64,000 nt of DNA from Trichopria drosophilae (taxonomy: Eukaryota > Arthropoda > Insecta > Hymenoptera > Diapriidae), in the NCBI GenBank assembly GCA_030407085.1, contig CM059586.1, forward strand, positions 29,623,501-29,687,500. The letters are read 5' to 3'. The stretch's first letter is position 1. Each line of letters starts with the position of its first letter. Below are positions 29,201-44,200 of the stretch, piece by piece. The notes beneath the pieces are model-generated. The model was not told the origin of the DNA and did no database searches. It worked only from the letters and a program-made list of their open reading frames with translations. The position numbers and the translations under genes were made by a program.

Positions 29201-32200
29201 TCAAGTCCATCAATGGATCCGCAATTTCCTGCACAGATAGATGGCATTCCCAATCATTATTGTTGCATTCCTGACATTTTTCAAATTATTTTTTAAAATG
29301 ACATATTGGATAATGGACATTAATGACACTCGATATAAAATAGGGGAGAGATATAAACAGTATTGTATATTCCAACAAGATATAAGAACGAAAATACTCA
29401 GAAAAAATCGTAAGTTTAATGGGAACCCACAAGAAACCACATTTGTTACAATTTTTATGTGACAAGTAAGTCTAGGATTTGAATTTATTATTCACTAATT
29501 GTAAAAAAATCATTCTTCTCTGGACCTATGAAATATTGTTAAAATTATTACACAGCACCACAAAACATAACGAAAGTCCGGATTTGGATGTCAGACTATA
29601 CTTATAACTCTATCACGTCAAGTTTTTGACATAACCTCAAAAAACCTCAAAAAAATCCTATAATTTGACCTTAAAATGTTAAAATAAAGAATAATTTACC
29701 CTTGAAAGTCCATGTCACTTTTTCTATATGTTTTTGGGATCACTGAAACCATATCCGAAATCGATTTAGTCACATTACGTTAAGCTCTTGACATAACCTC
29801 AAAAAGAAATCTAAAAATCTACCTCTACTAGAAATCACTCCATTTTTTAGCCAAGAATTGTACAATTAGTGTATTCACCATCTTAAAGGTATAGACAAAA
29901 TGGAAAGTGTAAGAAGAAAATTGTTAAGTTTCTACCAGGGATCCTAAAAAATTAAAATAAATAAAAACCTGTGAGGCATACCGTATTTACTGGTCAGTTT
30001 TGGACGCTATTGGAATGTATAGTGGATAGTTCTGCACAATACTGGATAGTACTGAAAGTACTAGAACATATTGAACAATACTAAGCTGTACTGGACACTA
30101 TTATAAAATAATGGAGTTGAATGAACTTCGAATTCGGATTCAAAGACCAGAAAAACAAAAGGAAACATGGTATGGCCATCAAGTTAGAAATTTCCTTAAT
30201 ATTTTCATATATTAGGGTAGATTTTTAGATTTCTTTTTAAGGCTTTATCAATAACTTAACGGGATGGGGCTGAATAGGCTTCGAATATGGTTTCAGCGAT
30301 CCTAAAAGCATAATGGAAACGTCGAATGGACTATTCTAAGCAAATTATTCTTCATGTTAACATTTTAAGGTCGAATTATACGATTTTTTTAGGGATTTTG
30401 AAGTTATGTCAAAAACCTGACGTGATGGAGTTAAATGTACTTCGGATTCCGATGCAGCGCCTCAGAAAAGGTATTATAGACATAGTCATATGTACAGATC
30501 CGGACTTTTTTTCCACCTCCCATAAGTGTATTTTTTTAGTTTAGACTAGACAAAATCGGAACGTAATAATAACAAGGCTACTCGATGCAATTTACTCAAC
30601 CTTTAAGTCGTCGCTATTTACTGTCATCGTTCCTGTTGCGAAATTGTTAATGATTTGTAAAATCAATCATGGAAAATAATTTTCACCAAAAATAACCGTC
30701 GTTTCCGTGACAGCTTAAACTATGATGACTTCTCGCTAGATTGCTACTAGCAAACATAATACAATAACTGGAACCAGTAATGATGCTGTCTTTATTGGCA
30801 TAGTACTTTTCAATGTACCGAAAAGGGTATTTGGGAGTCGATCACGGGAACACCTCAAGAACCCTAATTTCAAAAATACGAAACATTAATAAATCGGGAT
30901 TTAAAAAGCCGTCACTTAAAAAATGATGACTGTCAAAAAGCCAATGAGTCATAAAGTTGTAATATTCATGAAGAAATAGAATGTCAGCTTTTTAAATGCC
31001 GATTTTTTAAATTCGGTTTTTTGACATGTACCCCTTTTATTGTGATAAGCACGTATACTATAAGCGATAACTTAGAATCGACCTATCCTATTTGTTCATC
31101 AACACAGTGACAGATAATACTCCTACCGAATTCTATTTAGTGATATGCTTATACTGGTTACTGATACTTTCGATGAAAACTGATACTGTACTAATTCTGC
31201 ATATAATATTGATGTAGAATATCATTATTCTCCAACGTAAGGAATATGATCCTTATTCAAATAAAAATTCGAAAACAATGTTTACAATTTATCAACTTAA
31301 AAATAAACAATGATAAATTACATTCTTACATCATAAACTACGTTGTCGGAAAGCCCTTCATTAAACGTATAATTTATTTTGTTAAATTTCTTTATTTCTC
31401 TTGCAATAACTAAAAAATTGAGCGAAACATCGCAGCTCGATACTGTTTTGAATTTCGAACTATGCTTTCCGTAGCGGGAAGACGGCTGCGAAAATTCGCA
31501 TTCACGGAGCAAATTGATTCCCGATTACTCGCATTTGCATTCAGCTGGGGATCGCGACGATTAGCGAGATCGATCCCTTGATCGATTTGCATATGTAAGT
31601 GAAGTAATTTTATGCAAATGGAATATTACTTGGCGTCGAGCACAGGTCTCTGCTGAAGAAACGTTCGTTGTTTCGTCCCTTTCAGCACCTCCATCAAGCC
31701 GTTGTTTACGAGGTGACTGAAACTCGAATTTCAGCACGTAATTGCGATGCGATAATTAAATTATTACCGATTTTTCATTTGCTACCAATTTTCATTACGT
31801 ATCCGTGAATTTTGCAAAGCGACGAGTTAACCCGTTTATCCACAATTTTATTATTCTCGCGTATCGTTAGTACCATTCAATTTTAACGCTGAACCTAACC
31901 TAACCTAAGGTGATCTAAAAGATCATTACTGTTTAATCAAGTGTAAATGGATAAATGCATACCTTCTCGGAATTTTCAAAATCAAGTTTGAAGGCCCAAA
32001 GTTTTAGCCTCGCCGGAAGTTCCGAAATAGACGCGAGTGTTAATAGGAACTGCTCCGCAGAACCTAAAGGTAGATCAGGATTGGCGGCCTGCGCCTCTTG
32101 TATCCTAGACCTTTCTTCTTCCGTTGGCAACATTGTCAACAATTTCTAAAAATTAATGAAATATAAATTAGATTATGCAAAATACGAAATCAACATCAAA

Positions 32201-35200
32201 TTTATCGTAATAGTGTAGTGTAATGTATTATTTTCTCATAGACTTATTAAAATATTATCTTTTAATAGTCTAGTGATATAAAATTACCAAAAAATTGAGA
32301 GGAATTAGTATTACGATTTTTGTCGATCTATAAAATATTTGAATTTTAAGAAACAGTGTTATTTTTATACCCTACTTCATATGAACGACCTTTATTTTAT
32401 CTAAAATCTGATTTAATCATATTACTTGATTATCATATTAACTGAATTAACGTGTAACCATCCATAGAAAAATACAAAATCTTTGTTAATTCGCTTTGCA
32501 AAGATTGAATATGAGTTTTATAATTCAATTAAAATATTGAATTAATCCGTTTCTTTTCTACTGAATCCACAATCTTTAGTCATTATGAAATTAATCACAT
32601 AGTAACATTCCTTATTTGTCGTTTCTGATTACGGAAAAACGAAAATACAATTTAAATTTACAGGTAGACACGGTAATTTCTAATTTTGTTAGTTGAGATC
32701 AATTTACATTTTATTTACTTTTTATGAATTTCCAAAGATTCAGTTTCATGCTAATTGGTAAAATGCTTGATTGAATGAAACACAAAGTAGAACCACACTC
32801 CTAAATAATAATACTTATCTACGTAAATACAAATATACAATAAGATCCGGCCTGCATAACTTGATTCGTTTAATTAAATAAAGAAAAGTACAACATTTTG
32901 ATCACTTTCCAAAACGATTGTATACAAATTTTAAGACATATTCCATCTAAAGTTTAGAATAAGTCGAAAAGTAACTTCTATTCTTCTTAACGCATGAAAA
33001 TACATTTTCAAGAATTTCGTATTAAAATCAAAGTTGCGAAAAATTAAAAATACTATTACTGTTTTCGAGGTCGCTCATCAAGATTCTGAAGTCAAATTTG
33101 AGTTTTAGCCGTCAGGAATTTCAATATGAATTTGGCAGAAAATGACCAAAAAATTCAGAAATATTTAGTTTTATTTTTTTCGAGCTATCACAATATTTGA
33201 ATTTTAAGAAAAAATGTTACTTTTATACCCAACTTCATACAAGGGCCTCAAAATGGCGTCACAATGAAGAATAAGTCGAAACATTTCTGGACGCTTTAAA
33301 TAAAAAAAATGACCTTTTTTTAAAAATAGTTAAAAATAACAAATATTTGACAACTACCAAGAAATAAATCGGTATTTTTTTTCATTTTTTTTTTTAATGA
33401 TATTTTCAAATATATTTTAATCAAATTTTGTAATAAATGTTTAAAAATTGATAGTTTTTTAGAAAATATATTTCCAATATTACAGTTTAGGATCGTTTTC
33501 CTGAAGAACTATGAACCTTTGGAAAAAATGTCAAAGAACAACGAATGCTTAGAATTCATAAAATAATATACGAACATTTTTTAGAGGGAATTTTTCGTTC
33601 AATTCTAAAAATTTTTTAAAAAATGTAAATAAAAAAATTTCTAAAAATATCGTTTAAAAATTGGGAAAAAATTCCATTCAACTCCTCGGTGATTTTTTAT
33701 ATTTTTCTTAACATTCTTTTAAACAAGCTCATCATTTCTTATGAGTTACAACATCCAGAAATTTTTTAAAAGAAATTTTTATGGTGGCTCCAAGTAAGGC
33801 ATAACAGTAACATTTTTTATTAAATTTTAAATATTTTATGAATCTTTTTTAATAGCATTGTGAAAAGAGACCTCGAAGATAGTAGAATAAATAGGTGTCA
33901 ATTTTTCGCAACTTTAATTTTGAAACGAAACACTTGATGGAAATTGAAGTAAAAAAATTATATTTCAGATGTTAATAGGTTAACCCGAAGTTAGCATTAA
34001 TAAAATGATTCCTATAACAGAAGTTTACCTTAACATATTGCAGACAAAAACGTAATTTGATCGGTGTTTATTATTGTATAATATTTTGGACTACATCAAA
34101 CTGATTTAATAAACGTAAGTAATCTTAATAATAGACAAAATTGCAAAAATAGACGCAACTTATAGATAAATGTAAAATTAACCTAAAATCAATGATTTTA
34201 AAATATACATATAACAAAGTCTTGAGGCAAGTCTTGAGTCGACTTTTGTTCTTATCTTAACCATAGGATGAAAAACAGAAAAATATAAATCATTCAGTTC
34301 TTATCAGTCTTATAAATAATGGAACTAAAACTAAATAATAAATATATCTCATGATTAATTTACCTCGATGCCTTCTCTATTCATGATGGTGGCATCCATT
34401 TTCAAAATAGCAGTTTTAATCGATCTTGGTGGTGGTAATTTTGTCATACCAATATTGATTGCGTTCGATCTCTTGTGATCCAACACGATGATCTCTTTGT
34501 TTTTGTTCATTTCTTGCTGTTTCTAGACACCAGATTTAGAGAAACGTTACCATAACCAACAGAAACTTGCTACAGTTGGTATTTACTTATTACGTGAGTA
34601 AATAAAACAATGAAAGAGCCGTTTAAAGTAACATTTTCGATATCAGTAGAAATCATTTTGAATACTACATTATGGAGTCTCTGGAGTATTTTAATTTCTA
34701 ATCCCTTCAGTTTATTTTATGATTATTCTTACTCTTAACGAAATATTCGGTAGTTTAATAATAAGTGATCAGATAGTATCTATTCTACATACCTAGGCAT
34801 TATTTTGTAACTTAAATCCCTTACTGTATTTCACTAGTACCGAAGAAAAATTAAAGAATATCAGAGCAGGATTATCTATAAATTTCAATTAGTTAACAAG
34901 TAGTAATTAAAACCCGAGAAATGGATCACTAATTCAATTAGCAATCATTTTTACTATAATAAGTAATACAAAACGACTGATTTATAACCAATTTTAAAAA
35001 CTAAAAAACAAAAATATTCAATTTCCGCTTTTATATTTTCAGTTTTTAGCAAATCAACATTTAGGTTTCTTTGCCTTATTTTGTGCTAAAATTTAAATTT
35101 CATGATTATTCAATGATATAATAAAAATACTATCAAGAATAACATAGTCATTAAAGTGATTTATAAAACTGATTCATCCAGTATAAAAAATTTAAATTAA

Positions 35201-38200
35201 TCAACTTGCATGACTAAGGAAGTTTCAAATATTTAGAGTTCTTCGTCGAATTATAATTTCCCACGTCAATATATAAAGAAATATACTTTTTATATTAATA
35301 CAAAAAAATGTAATTGTAAGTGATAAGTTAAGTCTATGAAAATTTAATTCATTCTAGCGTTATTTTATATATAACTGTATAAAAACTCTTTGTCCAACCT
35401 ATATGAATTGACTAAGCAAATCTAAAATTAAAAAATCGATATACGTTTATATTTCATAGGCTCTTCCATGTCTCTTACTCAAATTGTACTCATTATATAT
35501 ATACATTAAGACTATTTATTTACATTATTATATTTACAAAATTGTCAATTTTCAACGAATAACACAAACACAGTTATACATTTAAAGCATAGCTTTGGTC
35601 AACAATACAAACAGGACGGACGCCCGTGCAAAATTTATACACTCAACTAGTAACATTAAGCAGCGATATACCACCACAGTAATCGTAAAATGTTAGAAAT
35701 CCTGAGTTAGAATCTATTCTTTCATTAAGTTTGGTAAAGTGAAGGATGAAAACGTTACATAATAAGTACATGACTGTTTTGTTAAATAAATTTTTACCAG
35801 GATAACTTTGTCTAAGGATTTTGCCACCTTTCCGTCTATTCTCAATGATTATCGCCTCTTTTTGTAACATTTTTGTAATGTTATGAAAACATCTTTTACT
35901 ATTGTGACATTGATGAATGATGCCAATTTTTGCACGATTTTTATGCATATCATTTTTATTATTTTTTAGAAAAAAATTAGGACTGAACTTGACAGATATG
36001 ATGCGCCGGGACTTTTCTATTCTAATTATTATCAACATTACCAACTAAACCTATCTATTTTCAGCAACTTCCCTACGGATGTATTTGAAATTTAGAACTT
36101 TTTTTTCAATGTGTGTTGTTAAATTATTTTAGTTGATACTATATTACAATTAGTATAAAAGAACGTATCTGACCATCCAAGAGAGTGCAACATCTTCGTG
36201 CCAATGATAAAAAGATAACCTCTAAAATCAGGTCTACTTGAGTATGTTTGATGACGTTCATTGCACAGAGTTACGATATTAAAGGGCTGGTAAGCCAACA
36301 AAGAATGCACTGGTTTCTATTTATCATCATCGGGTGATTTTACAACATAAATTTAACAAAATAAATCGCTGCGACGACATAACTATAGAACATCAGAATT
36401 AGGTGTTTTAAACGCTACAAATCTCACTGATATTATTCGTGGAATTGAATTTTGAGTATGACAAAACTTTAGAATTTTATAAAAATTCGTTTTCATCAAA
36501 AGGTTCACTTTACCAAACTTGGTATTTTGAAAAGTTACGTGAATTAAGACTCACCTCCTGTTAAAATCCATCATGCCATATCGTTCATTCGTGCGAGCAC
36601 CAACATCAATATTGCAAAGAATACAAGAAATACATTAGTCGGTTTATGATGAACCATCACCGTCCAGCCACCACTCTCTGTACAACGCTTTTCTTGTACT
36701 TTTTTTTAAATTAGTGTTTCTGTGTCGTCATTGTTATTTGTATTAAAATTTATATTTAAATGGTAGCTATCTTACAACACAGACACGTTCACACTGCGAC
36801 ACGTTACACAATAATTAACTAGTTTAATGTTAGAATTATTTCGTTCAAGTCGAAATTATATATATACACTTATGTTACAATTATGTACAATTGCGATCAA
36901 AAAGCCAGCTGCAGAAGCTCCATGTTACGAATACCCACAGGATTATAAGCACTAATATATTAACATATATATTAATTAAATTAGTTTTGAAAAACTTTTC
37001 TCAGTGATAACAAAATATTTCCCTGCTTTACGTTTTGTATTAAATATAATGTATTTGTATAATTTACATATTACTAGAATTGTGGTAACTGACAATTAGT
37101 AGAAAACTACTAATGAAATAGGTGATTCCCGCCATAAAACAAAATTGAAATCAAACAAATGACAGATGATTCTATCTATCAGAATATAATCTCATTCCAA
37201 TCTGAATCAGTAGTCAAAGACTTCATTAGTAGTCTTTTTCCATGTGTGCTGAGCATAATATAATATTTTAAGAAGTTAATATGGTAACGCCATTATCAAT
37301 AATATTCCCTACTATTCTTAAATTCGGAATTGTTTAGAATCCATTGTTATTAGGCATCACGAAATTTAAGAATTACGAGAAGGGAGAAAACGTATAATTA
37401 TGTCGTGGATTTTTTAAAAATTTCAATAATTCCTTTTATTTCTTTGACAAATCGGATTTGAAAATGGAAAATAGATGACTTTACTCTATCATAACCGTAA
37501 TATTTCCGACAATGAAAGAGATTAAATTAAAATTCAAGTTTTTACTATGACTGTATTAATTTGCTGAAATCTGACGTGTATATTTTTAAAACCGAACCTA
37601 TAAAAAATTATTAATAATCGTACTAGACTCTAATTTTGTTGTAAAAATGAATCTGCTACAGATTAGGAGCGATGTACCAGTAAAGTCCTTCAATCTCATT
37701 GCAGTATTAAGTTAGATAGTAATTAAACAGTCATCATTTCCTATAAAATTTCCATTGAAATAAGGGTGAACGAAGGACTATTTTTAGTCGGCTAATTTTA
37801 GTTTTAATTTCGTTCTCTTCGAAACCATTTCATAATTTTAATATTCGTGACTAACAACTCTACGACGGTGATTAAATTCCATTCGCTATGCACCAGTTTC
37901 GAATGGGACTGTTACATATTTATTCTTAATAATGGGACACGTATTTCTTATGAAACTTGAATTTCCAAACAATACCAGTTCTTAAGAGATTAAATCTGGA
38001 AAATCGATGTATTCAAATTGGTATTTGAAGTTCACAACAATAAATTCTTATTATAATACCGTGAATTTCATGTAAGAATTGTATGTTTCCAGATTCCTAA
38101 TCCTCAAACTACTTGTTCATCTGACGATGCATAATGTTGAAGATGGCAACCAATTCGTAATGTACGAATCATCACAAGAATGGACTGGATGCTACTTATA

Positions 38201-41200
38201 TGAACTTATAGTCACGAGAATATATAGGACCGTGGAATCAAAATGTCGGTGAAAACACTTCCGCCGAATATGTTTGTAAATAGTAAATCCAGATCGGACA
38301 GTAAAAAAATACGCCAATACTGCTGTTTATGATATCATTGTACCAAGCGATTGAACACCAGCGATAGATGCGATTCCTCTTTTACAACTACAATTTCCTA
38401 GTTTACTACTTTCATTTGGCCATGAGAGTTAACTACCTAAATCCAGTACTTTCTTGTGGTTGAGTTCTTTTCTTTGGTGTCTGTATACATGTGGTGTTTG
38501 TCTTAGATCGGATATTCCAATTGGATTTTATAATATAATTTTTAAAGTGCGGAGATAAACCGGTATCATATTTTTAACACTTTTGTTACTGGATCCATCC
38601 TGTGACTGGAGTAAGTCGACGGCAAGGAACATACACTGAGAAAATTTTCCTTGGAAAAATTGCCATACTGTCTGGATTTAGTGTTGTTTCCAGATTATAC
38701 AAAATAACTGTATTCAAATATCCTCGATAGTATGGATCTTTTTTTCAGGAAAATATAGGATATATCGACATTTTAAAAGCATATCCCGTTAGAACTAGAC
38801 AGTATTGGGAATTATTCCAAAGAAAATTTCTCAGTGTATAAAATTCTCCGCAATGAGGGTCACCGTTCAATTTGTAAACAAAGTAATTCCGAACATTAGC
38901 TTCATGCTGATCCTTATTTTCGATTTATCCGTTTGTTTACAATTCAAACATTGACCGTTACTTCCGAGAAATACTTTTAACTCAAATTAAACTCAATCCA
39001 AATTGATGACAACAAACGGACATATTTAAAATAAGGACGAATGTATCATATAGTGTAATGCATTATTTTGTTTACCAATGGAAAGCTGACCATCCTTACC
39101 GAAAATCTATGTGTTTATTATTTATTGTATGAGGTGAAGAAAATAAATCGCAGCAATATCAAAAGATAAACAAACTTCTCATTGATGTTAAATATGATAC
39201 CGATTTTCTGTATACAGACTTATATAAAATCCATACAAGAGTAAAAGCAGTAAAAGCAGTGTATACTAAAAGAAAATACGTTCAGTCAGTGAAAACGGCC
39301 AAATGTCAAGTAGTTTGAAATTGTTTGCAATACCCTATCAAATTGCTGATATCATCCCAGTTCAGGAATCTTCTGGAGTGTCACTGTGTGGACATTACAT
39401 TACCGTCGGCCGTACAATGTCTATGTTCATTTTCGTTGATTTAATCTCTTTTTACCATAGATTGATCCCAGGAGAATACAAAAGTAACTCTATTTCAGAG
39501 TAAGTTCTGCCTAATCCAACGTCAGAGTACAGGGTACTCCAAACAGGTGGAAACGTACCCTAACCATTGTAAACCACCGTACATCCAACACCGTCAATTT
39601 TGAAACAGCAACTCCTTACTCAAGGAGAATAGTATATCACTAGTTTAGCTTTGTCGCTGTAACTGAAACAAGGGTAACCAATCATTAAAGAATTGAGAAC
39701 TGCTGATTGAAAAAAATGACTTCATGAACCTCTGAATTCAAAACCACTTCCGCACTGTTTCGTGCACCTCATTGAAGTGTGCTCTGGTAGCGCAGCGCAC
39801 AATGTCATTAGGGAGCACCAGCAAGGAAGGAACAAAAAATCGTTGAAGCAAGAGATACCGACAAAATGAAAAGCCCGTTCGAGAAAGAAAAGCGGAGCCA
39901 TGAAAAAGCGTTTTATAGTTCATGAAAAGACAGGGCGAAGAGGCGCGAGAAAATGAGAGGAGGTAGATGAGTCGCGAATCCGTACCCTCCTTGGGAAAAG
40001 TACGTAACTTCCACCGCGGCGACTTTACGGCAAGCCTGGAGTGCCCGAAGAGCAAAAGGCGAGGGCGATAAGCCCGCGTAATTACATCGTTAACTTTAAT
40101 TAGTTCGGTAGATACTCTACTCCACTTCGGTGCACAAATCGTCCTACGGAAAAATTCCGTGGCCCTTAAAAGAGAATGACGAACCGGTGAAAACTTTGAA
40201 TCGACAAAGAAGCCGCTCTTTTATTTTCCTTTTGGTGTCATTCGTGCGATAAACACGAAAACCGAAAGCATCGGTGGGACTTTCCACTTCTTTTCCCAAA
40301 AAACTTTGTTAATTAAACAGCGAAATTTAAACTGTCTACTCCAAAAAGTAAATATCCCAGTAGTCAAACATGATCCTCTATGCCAATGAATATATTTATT
40401 ATTTGGTAGCCTAATAGTAAATCCACTGATGTAGAAATGGGACAAAAATAAATCGTAGGATAATTTTTTTTACCGATGTAATTCAATTGGCTCGTGAAAG
40501 ATAGATCAATATTAATAAGAAAGGTAGCAAAAACTAAAAAACAAAAGATTGTAAACAATGTATTAATTCGTTTTCACTAAAATGTTACAAAACATACATA
40601 AAATCGCAACATCCAACTAATCGTAACATCGTTAAGTTCTTGAATAAAAATCAAAGAATAATAATTTTCCAAGTTCACCAAATAATGCCAAGGGTCGCGC
40701 CAAGAGTGATGCCCCACTCCCGCTGCCCTACGGCAATCACCGGTCGTGGATAACATAAATAAATAAATAAATAAATATTTCGAATTTGTAAGTAAAAGAA
40801 TGCTTACATGAAAATATCAAACTAATAAATCAATTTTTTAGAATTGTGATGTAGTTTAGTGAATATTTACTTTTTCAAGTAAATCAATGATTCGAATCGA
40901 CCTCATCTTTTTTAAGTAAATATTTACTAGAAATAAATACTTGAGCTGTTTAATAATAATAAATAAGAAGAATAGATTGACTTGATTATCTTTCAGAGGG
41001 GTTTCCATAGTCTGCTGTTATTATTATCTTAGAGAGAAAGAGAGTAAGAAGAGGGGGGATGGGGGGGGGGCTTTAAGAACGCGGATTAGGAGCTTATTCT
41101 ATGCATTAACGAAATAGCATTATATGAAACTACCTTTTGAAGGAGCATTATATAAAACTTACTTTTGAAGCAGTATTATATGAAGCTTACTTTTGAAGCA

Positions 41201-44200
41201 GTATTATATGAAACTTACTTTTAAAACAGCATTATATGAAACTCGCTGCGAAAGAGCATTATTTGAAACTACCTTTTGAAGCAGCATTATATGAAACTTC
41301 TTTTCGAAGCAGCATTATATGAAACTTTTTTTTGAAGCAGCATTATATGAAACTTACTTTTGAAGGAGCATTATATGAAACTACCTTTTGCAAGAGCATT
41401 ATATGAAACTTCTTTTTGAAGCACCATTATATGAAACTTCTTTTTGAAGCAAAATTATATAAAACTTACTTTTGAAGGAGCATTATACGAAACTACCTTT
41501 TGAAGGAGCATTATATGAAACTAACTTTGGAAGGAGCATTATATGAAACTTATTTTTGAAGCAGCATTATATGTAACTTCTTTTTGAAGCAGCATTATAT
41601 GAAACTTCTTTTTGAAACAACATTGTATGAAACCGCCTTCTGAAGAAGCATTATATGAAACTACCTTTTGAAGGAGCATTATATGAAACTTCTTTTTGTG
41701 AAGCAGCATTATATGAATAGGAGGTGTCGAATTGCTTTAGATGTTCCGACAACACAAAAATGATAATTGTACGAAGAAAGTATGTGCAGTCGACGCAAAA
41801 TGACCCATTTTCAAGAGTCGTTATTAAAATTCGAAATAAATACACATATTACGTTATAAAAAGCACGCAGGGAAAGAAGTAGCGTGAGAAGACGAGGAAC
41901 ATATTTTTAGCAATGACGCTATAAAACACGTACGGGTAATCGCGCATTTAAAGCGGTTCGCGAGATGAATGAGAACAAAATGTGTGCACGTGTACACATA
42001 CATATATAGATATATATGTAGCGGAAAACGGAAAAGACGTGCAGGGAAAAAGAGACTGCCCTGAAGCCGGTATCACCCGGTATTAAGGTCGTAATCCTGG
42101 GACGAGGATGGGGTGCGTTCGAACAAAAAACTGCTGGCGATATACCGCAGGAAAATCCCGGGGTGTGGAGCAGCCGCCACCGGGCGATTAAAGTCGGAAG
42201 CTGTGGATTTTTGTCCGATACGCTTCCCACGCGTCGAATCGAGGTTTTGACATTGTTTTCGTCGTATTGTTCGAAAAGCGCCGTTTCGAGATCGGCCCGA
42301 GACACGCGACGTGGGAAGAGGCGGCCATTATGGCCCCGAGCGCGGACCGAGAAAAAATGTAACGGCGAATTCCCACACGGTTCTCATGAGAATCCGCCTT
42401 GAGGGTGCAATAAACTAAATTCCGTCGAGCCGTAATAGAGTCGTAATTTACGCGTTAATAGATGAAACAATAGTTACCGTTCGCCACGCGTCCCCGAGAA
42501 GAAAGGGGCCATTCGTTAGAACGGATCGTGCATAGCGGTCTAACGGCGAACGTCTAGCCGCCGAGAGTTTGACAGTTTTACGCTTCTTAGTTAATATTCA
42601 TGGTTTACGTCCAAAGAACGCGATCTTGCTGAAAGGTCGGGATTGAAAATTATTGCATTTCGAACTTTTATTATACCGCCTTATCGATGCTTTTCGTCCG
42701 TCAAGTATGAAGTGACCTCCATACGTCAAGTTTGCTTACGTCAAACTTTTCCCGAGTTTTATACATTTAACCCTTTAACGCCGGAACCGACATTTTTTCG
42801 TTCATTTTCAACTTTTATTTTCTCGGCGATTAAGAATGTAAAAAAAATCCTTCAGGAACCATTTGTTATGTATTTGCCCTCGCTCTTTCAGAGTCTGCAA
42901 TCAAAATTTAAAAAAAAATAAATTTTCAAAAAGTTACAGTCATTTTTTTAAAGAAAAAAGGAAATTTTTGACAATTTTCTTTCAGAAATGATTTTTTTTT
43001 TCATATAGCAGGTCACCAGAGCACTTTTTCACCTAAAAATATTGCGTCCGCAATAAAGATGGCGACTCAAAATGTATCCTTATTTTTTTAAATTTTCTAT
43101 TTGTATGGCGTTGAGTATCTAAATATTTCTCGGGTCGCTCATAACGAATCTAAAGGCAGAATTAAAAAATTAAAAATGGCGTAATCAGTATATTGTTGCC
43201 TTTCAATAATTACTATATTACCATCGGTCGATATTGAGGCGAATATTCGAACCTAATCCATTAGGTATCATATTACCATATTTTTGTTGTTGATTTTTTA
43301 ACTTTTGTCTATTTATTTCGTACACTAATTACATATATGTTTGTACATCACGTAACTGCACCCTACTAACTAACCGCGTGACCTAAAAGTAAGTGGAGTC
43401 CCCGTCATTTGCTCATCACGAATAGGGGAGTAGAACTCAGTTAGTGTTTTTAACCGGCACATAGAATATTCCTGACTTTATATTAGGTTTTCCCCTACAT
43501 GTTTTACTTAATGCCCGATATTTGTAGATTATTTCTCGCATTTTAACCGTTTCCCAGCATCAGCACGATGTCGACCTCGATTGGTACCTCTTTTCAATTC
43601 ATTTTTTTTATTTCTGAAGTAATTACAATCTCATTTTTTTGAAAATTTTTACTCTTTTATTTTTTTGGGAGGTTTATAAAGTATAAATAACAAGGTATTC
43701 AAATCGTTGCTCTTTTTGGAAAGAATGTATGCTGAGAGGAAACTGTCTCTTCCCCAAGATGAAATTTGTTACTCGGGGATATTTGAGGTCGTTGATTATG
43801 AATCTGTTCTTAGATTTTCCAAATTCAAGATGTCCGTTCTAAGATGGCGAACCAAAAATACTATTGTTCTTTAGATTACTAGCGGATAACTAAGCAATGA
43901 TTTTAATCATTAAGGGACAGGTGTCGGTTGTTGCCAATTTTTGTTTGTTTTTGTCTCATAACCTAGGTAAATATTATAAATCTGGTAACAGGTGTAATCA
44001 ACATTGTAAAATGTTGATATCAGCAATTTCGACATTTAAACTCGACATTTGCAATTTTAACATGAAAGAAATTCAACATTATTTTTAGTTTATTGTATTT
44101 GGAAAATCAAGTGTAATAGCATTATTGGTAACATAAATTAATTCTTAAATCTATGTTAATAATGGTCAATAATATAAATGTATTATAGAATTTCATGAAT

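Larger units (their letters stand above)
29229..31962 (-). other. Fhos intron, repeats plus GC-richer patch
   Basis: Contains the large foldback 29573-30509, a decayed member of the GTCGG foldback family (about 30890-31034) and a GC-richer patch at 31430-31830 with two CCTAA repeats nearby (31888-31910). No exon recognised. Confidence 0.55.

Noticed and set aside
34512..34516. Use of the inner CAG acceptor for the FH2 exon beginning QEMNKNKE
   Set aside because: The TAG six bases upstream has the pyrimidine tract and gives the KQQEMN text expected from insect relatives.
35643..36044. 133-codon minus-strand frame
   Set aside because: No recognisable domain, Lys/Asn/Ile-rich as expected in AT-rich DNA, and the phase does not join any Fhos exon.
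39303..39503. 66-codon plus-strand frame with a TATA-like box upstream and a GTAAGT at the end
   Set aside because: The features are suggestive of a nested gene exon, but no second exon or recognisable protein was found and the TATA-to-start spacing is not convincing.
41919..42305. Minus-strand frame reading [16 protein letters not shown]... as an alternative Fhos exon
   Set aside because: Needs a GTG start, has no AG acceptor before it and only a weak donor; an exon here would also bypass FH1.
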